Source of the DNA: DATGKK01 sp035294725
GTDB lineage: Bacteria > Actinomycetota > Acidimicrobiia > Acidimicrobiales > Bog-793
Reading direction: 5' to 3'
DNA length: 9,536 nt
Assembly: GCA_035294725.1 (NCBI GenBank)
Contig: DATGKK010000091.1
Span: forward strand, 1 to 9,536
Position 1 is the first letter of the stretch. Every line of letters starts with the position of its first letter. Below are positions 1-7,944 of this stretch, in pieces. Both the position numbers and the translations under genes were made by a program. The notes below the pieces were generated by a model that did no database searches, was not told the DNA's origin, and saw only the letters and a program-made list of their open reading frames with translations.

Positions 1-475
1 CGGCAAGGGGGCCCGGTCCGATCTCCACCACCCCCTCGTGAACGAGCGGCTCGCACCCTACGGCCTGCTCAACCACCGCCACACTCCCGAGATGCAGCAG
101 GTGCTTGGGGCCGAGATCCTGTTCACCCCGCACCTCGCCCCGGTCACGAGGGGGATCCTCGCGACCTGCTACGCACGAGCGACGCCGACCTCGCCGCTGC
201 GCTCCTCCGAGGAGGCCGTCGACGTCCTGCGTGAGGCGTACTCGAACGAGCCGTTCGTCAACGTGACGGACGGCATCGTCTCCACCGCCGACGCCTACGG
301 CTCCAACGTCGCCCACCTGACGGCCCGGGCCGACCCTCGGACGGGATGGGTCGTGGTGCTGGCCGCCATCGACAACCTCGTGAAGGGGGGATCGGGACAG
401 GCGATCCAGGCGGCGAACCTCGCCCTCGGCCTGCCAGAGACGGCCGGCCTGCCCCTCGCCGGGCTGGCGCCGTGA
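1..475 (+). CDS. argC: N-acetyl-gamma-glutamyl-phosphate reductase, 3' part (5' end outside window)
   Basis: This is the C-terminal part of ArgC, the NADPH-dependent reductase that converts N-acetylglutamyl-5-phosphate to N-acetylglutamate semialdehyde, third step of arginine synthesis. The reading frame is open from base 2 to the TGA at 473-475, giving about 157 codons. The family is usually near 345 residues, so a little over half the protein is missing to the left. Visible family motifs, in order, are HRHTPE (77-94), holding the paired histidines of the active site; HLAPVTRGIL; a GSN with downstream VVVLAAIDNLVKGGSGQAIQ, matching the usual C-terminal DNLVKGAAGQA block; and the closing Asn-Leu-x-Leu-Gly-Leu-Pro. 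The catalytic cysteine lies upstream and cannot be seen. The GTG at 38 is an internal valine, not the start. It is the first arg gene visible here, 46 bases before argJ. Confidence 0.96.
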   Translation, partial: GKGARSDLHHPLVNERLAPYGLLNHRHTPEMQQVLGAEILFTPHLAPVTRGILATCYARATPTSPLRSSEEAVDVLREAYSNEPFVNVTDGIVSTADAYGSNVAHLTARADPRTGWVVVLAAIDNLVKGGSGQAIQAANLALGLPETAGLPLAGLAP

Positions 476-521
476 GGAGGAGGGGCTCCATCCTGAAGGT
501 GACCGGCCAGGGAGGCGCCGA

Positions 522-1694
522 GTGATCCCAGCCGGCTTCGCCGCCCAGGGCCTCGCCTCGGGGATCAAGGCCTCCGGTGCCGACGACCTCGCCCTCGTCG
601 CGACGGTGTCCCGGCGCCCCGTGGAGGCGGCGGCCGTGTTCACGAGGAACCTCGCCGCGGCGGCGCCGGTCGTCGTGAGCCGCCGCCACCTCGCCGCGAG
701 CGGGGGGCGGTGCGGGGCCGTGATCATGAACAGCGGCTGCGCGAACGCCGCCACGGGCCGGGCGGGAGTGGCGGCGGCGGAGGCGACCGCTGCGGTCACC
801 GCCCGCGAGCTTGGGCTTGCGCCGGAGGAGGTGCTCGTCTGCTCGACGGGCCTCATCGGGCACGAGCTCCCGCTCGAGCGGATCACGGCTGCGGTGCCGG
901 AGCTCTGCTCCGGCCTCGAGCGGTCGGACGAGGCGCTCGTGCAGGCGGCGCGGGCGATCATGACGACCGACACGAGGGAGAAGCTCGCCGCCTGCCCCCT
1001 TGAAGGGAGCCCGGGCTCCACCGTGGCGGGGATCGGCAAGGGGGCGGCGATGCTGGCCCCGGACATGGCCACGATGCTCGCCGTCGTGCTGACGGATGCG
1101 AGCGTGCCGGCCCCCCTGCTCCAGCGGGCGCTCGGCCAGGCGGTCGAGTCCACCTTCAACCGGCTCTCGATCGACGGGTGCACCTCCACCAACGACACCG
1201 TCGTCGCGCTCGCGAGCGGGGAGTCGGGCAGGCCCACGGGCGAGGTGGAGCTGGTCCGCGCCCTCACGGAGGTGTGCGCGAGCCTCGCCCACCAGATGGC
1301 CGCGGACGCCGAGGGCGGCACCAAGGTCGTCCACGTCGTCGTAACAGGCGCGGCGACGGACGCCGAGGCGCTGCGAGCCGCGCGCAAGGTCGCCGACGCG
1401 AGCCTCGTGAAGTGCTCGTGGTACGGAGGGGACCCCAACTGGGGACGGGTCCTGAGCGAGGTCTGCACCGCCGGGGTGCGGGTCGACCCCGACCGGGTCG
1501 AGCTCTCCTACGGGCCGCACGTCGTGTTCGCCGAGGGGGAGCCGGTCGCCAGCGACGAGGCGGCGCTTCGTGCCTACCTCGCGCAGCCGGAGTTCGAGGT
1601 GAGGGCGGACCTGCACGTCGGGACCGGCAAGGGTGAGATCCTGAGCGCCGACCTCACCCACGGGTACGTCGACGAGAACATGGGGCTGTCGTGA
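522..1694 (+). CDS. argJ: Glutamate N-acetyltransferase / ornithine acetyltransferase ArgJ
   Basis: ArgJ moves the acetyl group from N-acetylornithine to glutamate, closing the acetyl cycle; some members also use acetyl-CoA for the first step, which sequence alone does not settle. The 390-residue length is normal. CSTGLIG at residues 107-113 supplies the Thr-Gly pair of the oxyanion hole. The autoprocessing block is GIGKGAAMLAPDMATML, with cleavage expected between Ala183 and Thr184 (codon ACG at 1071-1073); Thr184 becomes the N-terminal nucleophile of the beta chain. The end, GEILSADLTHGYVDENMGLS, matches the family's closing D-L-T/S-x-x-Y-V-x-x-N pattern. The GTG start at 522 is chosen because a good Shine-Dalgarno (AGGGAGG, 509-515) sits six bases upstream and the following IPAGFAAQGLASGIK aligns with the usual ArgJ beginning. 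It overlaps argB by four bases. Confidence 0.97.
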   Translation: MIPAGFAAQGLASGIKASGADDLALVATVSRRPVEAAAVFTRNLAAAAPVVVSRRHLAASGGRCGAVIMNSGCANAATGRAGVAAAEATAAVTARELGLAPEEVLVCSTGLIGHELPLERITAAVPELCSGLERSDEALVQAARAIMTTDTREKLAACPLEGSPGSTVAGIGKGAAMLAPDMATMLAVVLTDASVPAPLLQRALGQAVESTFNRLSIDGCTSTNDTVVALASGESGRPTGEVELVRALTEVCASLAHQMAADAEGGTKVVHVVVTGAATDAEALRAARKVADASLVKCSWYGGDPNWGRVLSEVCTAGVRVDPDRVELSYGPHVVFAEGEPVASDEAALRAYLAQPEFEVRADLHVGTGKGEILSADLTHGYVDENMGLS

Positions 1695-2584
1695 GCGCCG
1701 CCGACCCGTCGTCCGGTGCGAGCAGCGCGGCCATGAAGGCGGCCGTTCTCTGCGAGGCGCTCCCCTATATCCGGCGTTTTGCCGGCAAGGTCGTCGTCAT
1801 CAAGTACGGGGGGAACGCGCTCGCCGGAGCAGCCACCGGAGGCGAGACGCTCGCCAGCTTCGCGACCGACGTGGTGCTCCTTCGCTCCATCGGCATCCTG
1901 CCCGTCGTCGTGCACGGGGGCGGCCCGCAGATCGGCGAGCTCATGGCCCGGCTCGGCAAGGTGCCGGAGTTCGTCGACGGGCTTCGCGTGACCGATGCGG
2001 AGACGCTCGACATCGCCCGGATGGTGCTCGTCGGCAAAGTGAACCGGGACATCGTCGGCGCCATCAACGCCCACGGCCGCCTCGCCGTCGGCCTCTCGGG
2101 GGAGGACGCCGGCCTCATCCTCGCGAGCGCCCGGGACCCTGCCCTCGGCTACGTCGGCGACGTCCGCGACGTCGACCCGTCCATCGTCACGCGTCTTGTG
2201 AGTGAGGGACTCGTGCCCGTGGTGGCGACGATCGGCACGGACCCGAGCGGGCAGGCGTACAACATCAACGCCGACACGGGCGCCGGCGCCCTCGCCGAGG
2301 CGCTTGGGGCTGAGAAGCTGGTCTTCCTGAGCGACGTGGACGGGATCCGCAGCGACCCGTCCGACCCGGCGACGCGCCTGTCGTCGGTGACCGCGGACGA
2401 GATCGACCTCCTCCTGGCGAACGGAGCCGTCTCGAGCGGGATGATCCCGAAGGCGGCAGCCTGCGCAGCTGCCGTTCGCCACGGGGTGACGAGCGCCCAC
2501 GTGCTCGACGGCCGCCTCGCTCATGCTCTGCTCCTCGAGCTGTTCACCCCTGAGGGGGTCGGCACGATGGTGAGGGCGTCGTGA
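1691..2584 (+). CDS. argB: Acetylglutamate kinase
   Basis: ArgB phosphorylates N-acetylglutamate with ATP, usually the controlled step of the acetyl-cycle pathway. It is an amino-acid-kinase-fold protein of 297 residues, normal for the family. Motifs are VVIKYGGNAL (34-43, Lys38 for phosphate binding), VVVHGGGPQIG (72-82, substrate loop), VTDAET (100-105), GLSGEDAGLI (134-143), NINADTGAGALAEALGAEKL (191-210, nucleotide site), LSDVDGI (213-219) and SGMIPK (249-254). The N-terminal stretch before KYGG (residues 13-33) matches the extra helix that arginine-inhibited hexameric kinases carry, so feedback inhibition by arginine is inferred. The GTG start at 1691 overlaps the argJ stop as GTGA without a clear Shine-Dalgarno, suggesting translational coupling. 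An in-frame ATG at 1733 (Met15) is the alternative and would keep most of that helix. Confidence 0.97.
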   Translation: MSAADPSSGASSAAMKAAVLCEALPYIRRFAGKVVVIKYGGNALAGAATGGETLASFATDVVLLRSIGILPVVVHGGGPQIGELMARLGKVPEFVDGLRVTDAETLDIARMVLVGKVNRDIVGAINAHGRLAVGLSGEDAGLILASARDPALGYVGDVRDVDPSIVTRLVSEGLVPVVATIGTDPSGQAYNINADTGAGALAEALGAEKLVFLSDVDGIRSDPSDPATRLSSVTADEIDLLLANGAVSSGMIPKAAACAAAVRHGVTSAHVLDGRLAHALLLELFTPEGVGTMVRAS

Positions 2585-3768
2585 CGACGCCCGTGCACGG
2601 AGACAAGTTGCTGATGAGGACCTACGCTCCCGTGAGGGTGCGCTTTGTCGAGGGGCACGGGAGCCGTCTCGTCGATGCCGGCGGCCGGGTCTACCTCGAC
2701 TTCCTCTCGGGGATCGCCGTGACCTCGCTCGGGCACTGCCACCCGGCGGTCTCGAGGGCCGTGGCCTTGCAGGCCGGGCGCCTCTGGCACGTCTCCAACT
2801 TGTTCGGGAACGAGCTGAACGGCCCCCTTGCGGCGCGGCTCGACACGCTCGTCGGCGGGGGAGCCCCGGCCGGCGGGCGCGTGTTCTTTGCCAACTCGGG
2901 CGCAGAGGCGAACGAGTGCGCCCTCAAGCTCGCACGGAGGTACGCCGGGCGGGGCCGCCACCACGTCGTGTCCGCCTTCGGATCGTTCCACGGCCGGACC
3001 CTTGCCACGCTGCACGCGACGGGCCAGCCGGACAAGCACGAGCCGTTCCAGCCGCTGCCGGAGGGCTTCCGCCATGTCGCCTACGGCGATCTCGACGCCC
3101 TCGAGGCGGCGGCCGACCCCACCGCCGTCGCCGCGGTGCTCCTCGAGCCGATCCAGGGCGAGGCTGGCGTCGTCGTGCCCCCGGCCGGCTACCTCGCCGC
3201 CGTCCGCGAGCTCTGCGACGAGCGGGGGATCCTCCTCATGCTCGACGAGGTCCAGACCGGCCTCGGGCGGACAGGGACCTGGTTTGCCTTCGAGCAGGCC
3301 GGTCTCCGGCCCGACGTCGTGACCGTCGCAAAGGCGCTCGGGAACGGGATGCCGATCGGGGCGTGCTGGGCGCGCGCCGAAGTGGCCGACGCCTTCGGCC
3401 CAGGCGACCACGGGAGCACATTCGGGGGGCAGCCGCTCGCGTGTGCCGCCGCGCTCGCCACCCTCGAGGAGCTGGAGCGGATCGACGCACCGGCGAGGGC
3501 GCGAGAACGAGGCGAGCAGCTGAGAGAGGGGCTCGAGGGGATCGCTGCCCTCTCGGAGGTGCGCGGGAGGGGACTCCTCCTCGGGGCGGTGCTGGCCGCC
3601 GACGGCGCCCACGCCCGCCACGCCAAGGCCGTCGCGGAGGCGGCGCTCGACGCCGGGCTCGTGGTCAACGCGCCCGCTTCCGACGTCATCCGCCTCGCCC
3701 CGCCGCTCATCGTGACCGAGGCGGAGGTCGACGAGGCCGTCGCCATCCTCGGGGAGGTCCTCGGATGA
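2581..3768 (+). CDS. argD: Acetylornithine aminotransferase
   Basis: ArgD is a class III PLP-dependent aminotransferase that makes N-acetylornithine from N-acetylglutamate semialdehyde and glutamate. It has 395 residues, normal for the family. Motifs in order are YLDFLSGIAVTSLGHCHP (38-55), NSGAEANECALKLAR (105-119, PLP phosphate site), SFHGRT (135-140), LEPIQGEAGV (188-197), LMLDEVQTGLGRTG (219-232, Asp222 contacts the pyridine nitrogen) and VTVAKALGNGMPIGA (247-261). Lys251 (AAG at 3331) is the Schiff-base lysine. GSTFGG (278-283) supplies the phosphate-binding Thr. The GTG start overlaps the argB stop by four bases (GTGA). An in-frame ATG at 2614 (Met12) would also fit the family beginning, so the exact start is slightly uncertain. 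Some ArgD enzymes also act on succinyldiaminopimelate in lysine synthesis; this cannot be judged here. Confidence 0.97.
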   Translation: MTTPVHGDKLLMRTYAPVRVRFVEGHGSRLVDAGGRVYLDFLSGIAVTSLGHCHPAVSRAVALQAGRLWHVSNLFGNELNGPLAARLDTLVGGGAPAGGRVFFANSGAEANECALKLARRYAGRGRHHVVSAFGSFHGRTLATLHATGQPDKHEPFQPLPEGFRHVAYGDLDALEAAADPTAVAAVLLEPIQGEAGVVVPPAGYLAAVRELCDERGILLMLDEVQTGLGRTGTWFAFEQAGLRPDVVTVAKALGNGMPIGACWARAEVADAFGPGDHGSTFGGQPLACAAALATLEELERIDAPARARERGEQLREGLEGIAALSEVRGRGLLLGAVLAADGAHARHAKAVAEAALDAGLVVNAPASDVIRLAPPLIVTEAEVDEAVAILGEVLG

Positions 3769-4727
3769 CCCGACACCTTCTCTCCGTGGCCGACCTCTCG
3801 GCCGGCGAGCTCACGGCCGTGCTCGACCTTGCGGCGCTGCCCGAGCCTCCTTCGATCCTGCGGGGCAAGGGGGCGGCCCTCGTCTTCGAGCACCCGTCGG
3901 CCCGCACGAGGAACGCCGCAGAGCTCGCCGTCGTCCAGCTCGGGGGCCACCCCGTCACGATGCGGGGCGAGGAGGTGGGAATCGACCGCAGGGAGACGGC
4001 CGAGGACGTCGCGAGGACCCTCGCCTGCTTCCACGCCGTGGTCGCTGCCCGCGTGGCCGCCCACGGCACGCTCGAGCGGATGGCCGCCGCTCTCGACGCG
4101 AGCGGCGTCGGCGTGCCGGTCGTCAACCTGCTCTCAGACCGCGAGCACCCGACCCAGGCCGTCGCCGACCTGCTCACGATCCGCCAGCACCTCGGAGTCC
4201 TCGCCGGACGGGTCATCGCCTACGTCGGCGACGGGAACAACGTCTGCCGCTCGCTCGTGCTCGCCGCCGCTCTCGCCGGCGTCGCCGTCCACGTCGCCGC
4301 TCCCCCCGGCTACGGCCTCTCCCCGGCCGACCTCCGCCGGGCCGAGGAGCTCGGCGGCTCGGTGCGCACCCACACGGTGGCCGCCGAGGCCGTCGCGGAG
4401 GCGGACGTCGTCTACACCGACGTCTGGACCTCGATGGGCCAGGACGCCGAGCGCGAGGCGCGTCTCGCCGCCTTCCGGGGCTTTACCGTCGACGGCGAGC
4501 TTTTGGACGCGGCACCGCCTCGTGCACTCGTCATGCACTGCCTCCCGGCCCACCGGGGCGAGGAGATCTCGGCCGCAGTGCTCGAGGAGCGCAGCGTCGT
4601 CTGGCAGCAGGCGGAGAACCGCATGCACGCGCTCCGCGGCATCCTGCTGTTCCTCCTCGGGCAGGCCGAGCCGGGTCCCGGCCAAAGCGGCGCTCAGGAT
4701 CCCGGCGCCGGGAGGTCGGAGCCGTGA
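3765..4727 (+). CDS. argF: Ornithine carbamoyltransferase
   Basis: ArgF makes citrulline from ornithine and carbamoyl phosphate. The protein is 320 residues. The carbamoyl-phosphate loop reads HPSARTRNAAELAVVQLGGHP (residues 43-63), where most family members have STRTR followed by VSFE; Ser45, Arg47, Thr48 and Arg49 are kept. Further motifs are EHPTQAVADLLTI (127-139), VGDGNNV (154-160), DVWTSMGQ (219-226, ornithine loop), MHCLPAHRGEEI (257-268, catalytic Cys259) and QQAENRMHAL (281-290). The linker before the phosphate loop is about a dozen residues shorter than in typical enzymes. The last ~20 residues are a Gly/Pro/Gln-rich tail. The ATG at 3765 is chosen for a good Shine-Dalgarno (GGGGAGG, 3751-3757) and the ATGA overlap with the argD stop; the frame is open much further upstream, but that stretch is an argD shadow. 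Acetyl- or succinylornithine variants are unlikely given the intact ornithine motifs. Confidence 0.95.
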   Translation: MTRHLLSVADLSAGELTAVLDLAALPEPPSILRGKGAALVFEHPSARTRNAAELAVVQLGGHPVTMRGEEVGIDRRETAEDVARTLACFHAVVAARVAAHGTLERMAAALDASGVGVPVVNLLSDREHPTQAVADLLTIRQHLGVLAGRVIAYVGDGNNVCRSLVLAAALAGVAVHVAAPPGYGLSPADLRRAEELGGSVRTHTVAAEAVAEADVVYTDVWTSMGQDAEREARLAAFRGFTVDGELLDAAPPRALVMHCLPAHRGEEISAAVLEERSVVWQQAENRMHALRGILLFLLGQAEPGPGQSGAQDPGAGRSEP

Positions 4728-5230
4728 GCGACACCTCGAGCGGCCGCATCTCGAAGGCCCGCCGCCAGCACCTCATCGTCCGCCTCCTCGCGCAGTACGA
4801 GGTGACGAGCCAGGAGCAGCTCGTCGACCTGCTCGCCGCCGAAGGAGTCTCGGCGACCCAGGCCACGGTGTCGCGCGACCTCGAGGAGATCGGAGCCGTG
4901 AAGGTGAGGGTCCCCGGCGTCGAGCGGCTGGTCTACGCGGTCGCCGAGCTCCCGAGAGACCAGGTCGCGCCGGCCGAGCACCTGCGGCGGGTGCTCGGCG
5001 AGTGGGTCGTCGAGGTCTCGTCGTCGCTGAACCTCGTTGTGCTCCGCACCCCTCCCGGGTCGGCCCACGTGGTGGCCTCCGCGCTCGACCGGTCCGGCCT
5101 CGACGGCGCCCTCGGGACGGTCGCGGGCGACGACACGCTGCTCGTGATCGCCGACGAGGAGACTGGCGGCGCCGTGCTCGCTCGGCAGCTCGCGGAGATG
5201 GCGGGGCAGCAGCAGCAGACTGGGATGTAG
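4724..5230 (+). CDS. argR: Arginine repressor ArgR
   Basis: ArgR is the arginine-sensing regulator that binds ARG-box operators as a hexamer when arginine is present. The protein is 168 residues, at the upper end of the family's usual length. Residues 10-75 form the winged helix-turn-helix, with the recognition segment QATVSRDLEEIGAVKVR (46-62) and the Ser50-Arg51 pair that contacts DNA. Residues 85-158 form the oligomerisation and arginine-binding domain, with GTVAGDDTLLVI (131-142); Asp136-Asp137 are the residues expected to bind arginine. The C-terminus ends in four glutamines from a short CAG run (near 5206-5217). The GTG start has a good Shine-Dalgarno (GGAGGT, 4711-4716) and overlaps the argF stop as GTGA. 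A repressor gene inside the biosynthetic cluster, between argF and argG, is the common actinobacterial arrangement and implies autoregulation with the pathway. Confidence 0.96.
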   Translation: MSDTSSGRISKARRQHLIVRLLAQYEVTSQEQLVDLLAAEGVSATQATVSRDLEEIGAVKVRVPGVERLVYAVAELPRDQVAPAEHLRRVLGEWVVEVSSSLNLVVLRTPPGSAHVVASALDRSGLDGALGTVAGDDTLLVIADEETGGAVLARQLAEMAGQQQQTGM

Positions 5231-5300
5231 GCGCGCAGGCGGCAGGTACGCTTCGCCGCGCGCCCGCGGCACGGCGCACGGCGCCGGGAAGGAACGGACG

Positions 5301-6506
5301 ATGGCAGGACGTGTGGTGCTCGCGTACTCAGGCGGGCTCGATACCTCGGTGGCGGTGCACTGGATGCGAGCAGAGCTCGGTCTCGAGGTGATCGCCGTCG
5401 CGGTCGACGTGGGCCAGGGCGGCGATTTCGACGCCATTCGCCGACGCGCCCTCGCGGCCGGCGCGGTCGAGGCCGTGGTCGTCGACGCGAGAGAGGAGCT
5501 CGCCCGCGACGTCGTCGTGCCGGCGCTCGCGGCCAACGCTCTGTACGAGGGGCGCTACCCGCTCGTGTCGTCGCTCTCGCGGCCGGTCATCGTGCGGCAC
5601 CTTGTCGCCGAGGCCCGCCGCCACGGTGCCGGGGCGGTCGCCCACGGTTGCACGGGAAAGGGCAACGACCAGGTCCGCTTCGACATCGGCACGCGCGCTC
5701 TCGCCCCGGACCTCGAGATCGTGGCGCCGGTGAGGACCTGGGGGATGACCCGGGAGGAGACGATCGCCTACGCCGAGGGGCACGACATCCCGATCACGAT
5801 CACCCGGGACCGGATCTACTCGATCGACGAGAACCTCTGGGGCCGCGCGATCGAGTGCGGCGTCCTCGAGGATCCCTGGGCAGCGCCGCCAGATGACGTC
5901 TGGGAGCGGACGGTCGTGACCGCCTCCGAGGCGGTGGAGATCGTGGTCGGCTTCGAGGCAGGTGTGCCCGTCTCCCTCGACGGCGAGGCGCTCGGCCTCG
6001 TCGAGCTCATCGGGCGCGTCGACCGGATCGCGGGCGCGCGGGGCTACGGTCGGGTCGACATGCTCGAAGGACGACGTGTCGGCATCAAGAGCCGTGAGGT
6101 GTACGAGTGCCCGGCGGCCCTCGCCCTCCTCGCGGCCCACGTGGACCTTGAGGGCCTCACCCTCGAGCGGGACCTCGCCCACGAGAAGGCCCGCCTCGAG
6201 CCTCGCTTCGCAGAGCTTGCCTACGACGGGTTCTGGTACTCCCCCTTGAGGGAGGCCCTCTCGCAGTTCATGGCGTCGAGCCAGCGCGACGTGACCGGCG
6301 AGGTGCGGCTGCGCTTCACTCCCGGCGGCGGGATGGAGGTCGTGGGCCGCCGAAGCCCGCGGGGACTGTACGACTACGGCCTCGCCACCTACGACGCCGC
6401 CGACTCGTTCCACCATGAGGACGCCGCCGGGTTCGTGCGGATCCTGGGCCTCGGGGTGAAGACCTGGGCCGCCCGCCAGGGCGTCGACGCGGGGGCGGAG
6501 CGGTGA
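5301..6506 (+). CDS. argG: Argininosuccinate synthase
   Basis: ArgG joins citrulline and aspartate using ATP, releasing AMP and pyrophosphate. The protein is 401 residues, normal for the shorter bacterial type. The ATP pyrophosphatase P-loop is VLAYSGGLDTS (6-16). Other motifs are AHGCTGKGNDQVRFD (114-128, aspartate and citrulline contacts), YSIDENLWGRAIECG (173-187) and VGIKSREVYECPA (260-272). In the last block the family's usual E-N-R appears as Glu256-Gly257-Arg258, a small deviation next to the citrulline pocket. The ATG at 5301 has a Shine-Dalgarno (GGGAAGGAA, 5286-5294) about six bases upstream. The 70-base gap after argR (5231-5300) is GC-rich; I see no convincing promoter, ARG box or terminator in it, so argG is probably read from the same transcript. 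Confidence 0.97.
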   Translation: MAGRVVLAYSGGLDTSVAVHWMRAELGLEVIAVAVDVGQGGDFDAIRRRALAAGAVEAVVVDAREELARDVVVPALAANALYEGRYPLVSSLSRPVIVRHLVAEARRHGAGAVAHGCTGKGNDQVRFDIGTRALAPDLEIVAPVRTWGMTREETIAYAEGHDIPITITRDRIYSIDENLWGRAIECGVLEDPWAAPPDDVWERTVVTASEAVEIVVGFEAGVPVSLDGEALGLVELIGRVDRIAGARGYGRVDMLEGRRVGIKSREVYECPAALALLAAHVDLEGLTLERDLAHEKARLEPRFAELAYDGFWYSPLREALSQFMASSQRDVTGEVRLRFTPGGGMEVVGRRSPRGLYDYGLATYDAADSFHHEDAAGFVRILGLGVKTWAARQGVDAGAER

Positions 6507-6552
6507 GCCCGCTGTCGCCTCGGGCTGAGCGCAGGGGAGGTGCGACCGAGCG

Positions 6553-7944
6553 ATGACGCTCTGGGGGAGCCGGATGGGAGTCCCGCCGGCCGAGGAGATG
6601 ATGGCCTTCACGGCGAGCCTCTCGTTCGACCGCAGGCTCGCCGCGAGCGACATCGAGGCGTCGATCGCGCACGTCCACGGACTGGCGAAGGCCGGCATCG
6701 TCGAGCTGGACGAGGCCGAGCAGCTCGTCGAGGCGCTCCAGCGGACCGGCGACGAGCTCTCCGAGGGGGTCTTTGAGTTCCAGCCCGACGACGAGGACAT
6801 CCACACCGCGATCGAGCGCCGGGTCCGAGAGCTCGTCGGCGACCTCGGGGCGAAGCTGCATACCGGCCGGAGCCGCAACGACCAGGTCGCGACGGCCCTC
6901 CGGCTCTACACCCGGGAGCAGGTCACGCTCGTGGCCGGGCTCGTGATCGAACTGCAGCGGACGCTGCTGCGCCGCGCCGCCGAGGCCGGGCATGCCTATC
7001 TCCCCGGCTACACCCACCTCCAGCGGGCTCAGCCGATCCTCCTTGCCCACCACCTCCTCGCGCACGGGTGGGCCTTCGGCCGGGACGTCGACCGGCTCTT
7101 TGCCACCCTCGAACGCCTCAACTGCTCTCCCCTCGGCGCCGGGGCCCTGGCGGGGAGCTCGCTTCCCCTCGTGCCGGACGAGGTGGCGGCCGAGCTCGCG
7201 ATGACGGGGCGCTTCGAGAACTCCGTCGACGCGGTGGCCGACCGCGACTTCGTCGCCGAGACGTTGTTCGACCTCGCGCTGCTCGGCGTCCACCTCTCCC
7301 GCCTCGGGGAGGAGATCGTTCTCTTCTCGACCGAGGAGTTCGGCTTCGTGCGGCTCGACGACGCCTGGGCCACCGGGAGCTCGATGCTCCCCCAGAAGAA
7401 GAACCCGGACGTCGCCGAGCTGGCCCGGGGGAAGGCGGGCCGCCTGATCGGGCACCTCGCCGGTTTCCTCGCCACGCTGAAGGGGCTCCCGCTCTCGTAC
7501 AACCGAGACCTGCAAGAGGACAAGGAGCCGCTGTTCGACGCAGTGGACCAGGTCACGCTGGCGCTCGTCGCGCTCGAGGGGCTCATGTCGACCTGCGGGT
7601 TCGACACCGAGGCGATGCAGGAGGCGGCCGACTCCCCGACCCTCGTGGCGACCGACCTCGCCGAGTGGCTCGTCGCCCGGCAGGTGTCCTTCCGGGAGGC
7701 CCATGGGATCGTGGGCAGCCTGGTGCGCGAGTCCGTGGAGCGGAAGGTGCCGATCGGCGAGCTGCTCGAGGCGCACCCGGCGTTCGGTGAGGAGGCGCTC
7801 GCGCTGCTCGAGCCGGGGACGGCACTCCGGCGGCGGCGCACTCCGGGCGGATCGGGGCCGGACGCGGTCGCCCTCCAGATGGAGCGGTTCGCCGAGCGGA
7901 TCGAGAGCGAGGCCGCCCGGCTGGCAACTTGGGCGAGACGGTAG
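6553..7944 (+). CDS. argH: Argininosuccinate lyase
   Basis: ArgH splits argininosuccinate into arginine and fumarate, the last step of the pathway. It belongs to the aspartase/fumarase superfamily and works as a tetramer. The 463-residue length is typical. The beginning MTLWGSRM fits the family's MxLWGGRF start. Conserved regions are HTGRSRNDQVAT (103-114), PGYTHLQRAQPI (151-162, catalytic His155 region) and the mobile signature loop TGSSMLPQKKNPDVAEL (274-290) carrying the catalytic serine. The signature has Met-Leu where most members have x-Met after the serines. QEDKEPLFDA (321-330) is also conserved. The ATG at 6553 is supported by the start of homology; the best Shine-Dalgarno (AGGGGAGGT, 6533-6541) is 11 bases away, slightly long. 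The 46-base gap after argG holds nothing else visible. Its 3' end overlaps the next gene by 16 bases. Confidence 0.97.
   Translation: MTLWGSRMGVPPAEEMMAFTASLSFDRRLAASDIEASIAHVHGLAKAGIVELDEAEQLVEALQRTGDELSEGVFEFQPDDEDIHTAIERRVRELVGDLGAKLHTGRSRNDQVATALRLYTREQVTLVAGLVIELQRTLLRRAAEAGHAYLPGYTHLQRAQPILLAHHLLAHGWAFGRDVDRLFATLERLNCSPLGAGALAGSSLPLVPDEVAAELAMTGRFENSVDAVADRDFVAETLFDLALLGVHLSRLGEEIVLFSTEEFGFVRLDDAWATGSSMLPQKKNPDVAELARGKAGRLIGHLAGFLATLKGLPLSYNRDLQEDKEPLFDAVDQVTLALVALEGLMSTCGFDTEAMQEAADSPTLVATDLAEWLVARQVSFREAHGIVGSLVRESVERKVPIGELLEAHPAFGEEALALLEPGTALRRRRTPGGSGPDAVALQMERFAERIESEAARLATWARR

Noticed and set aside
258..1661. Long antisense open frame (467 codons) opposite argC/argJ
   Set aside because: It lies opposite strongly identified genes, has Arg/Gly/Pro-rich low-complexity content and no family motif; such frames are expected from the codon bias of GC-rich DNA.
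2916..3764. In-frame extension upstream of the argF ATG
   Set aside because: This part overlaps argD in another frame and translates to Arg-rich low-complexity sequence; ArgF homology starts at 3765 with a good ribosome site.
5204..5219. Short CAG repeat at the end of argR
   Set aside because: Only four units encoding a Gln run; too short to be meaningful as a repeat element.
5231..5300. Separate promoter or ARG box before argG
   Set aside because: The gap is GC-rich with only an isolated TACGCT; no paired -35 and no A/T-rich palindrome of the ARG-box type.
5328..6878. Antisense open frame (516 codons) opposite argG/argH
   Set aside because: Shadow of the argG and argH codon bias, with no recognisable domain.
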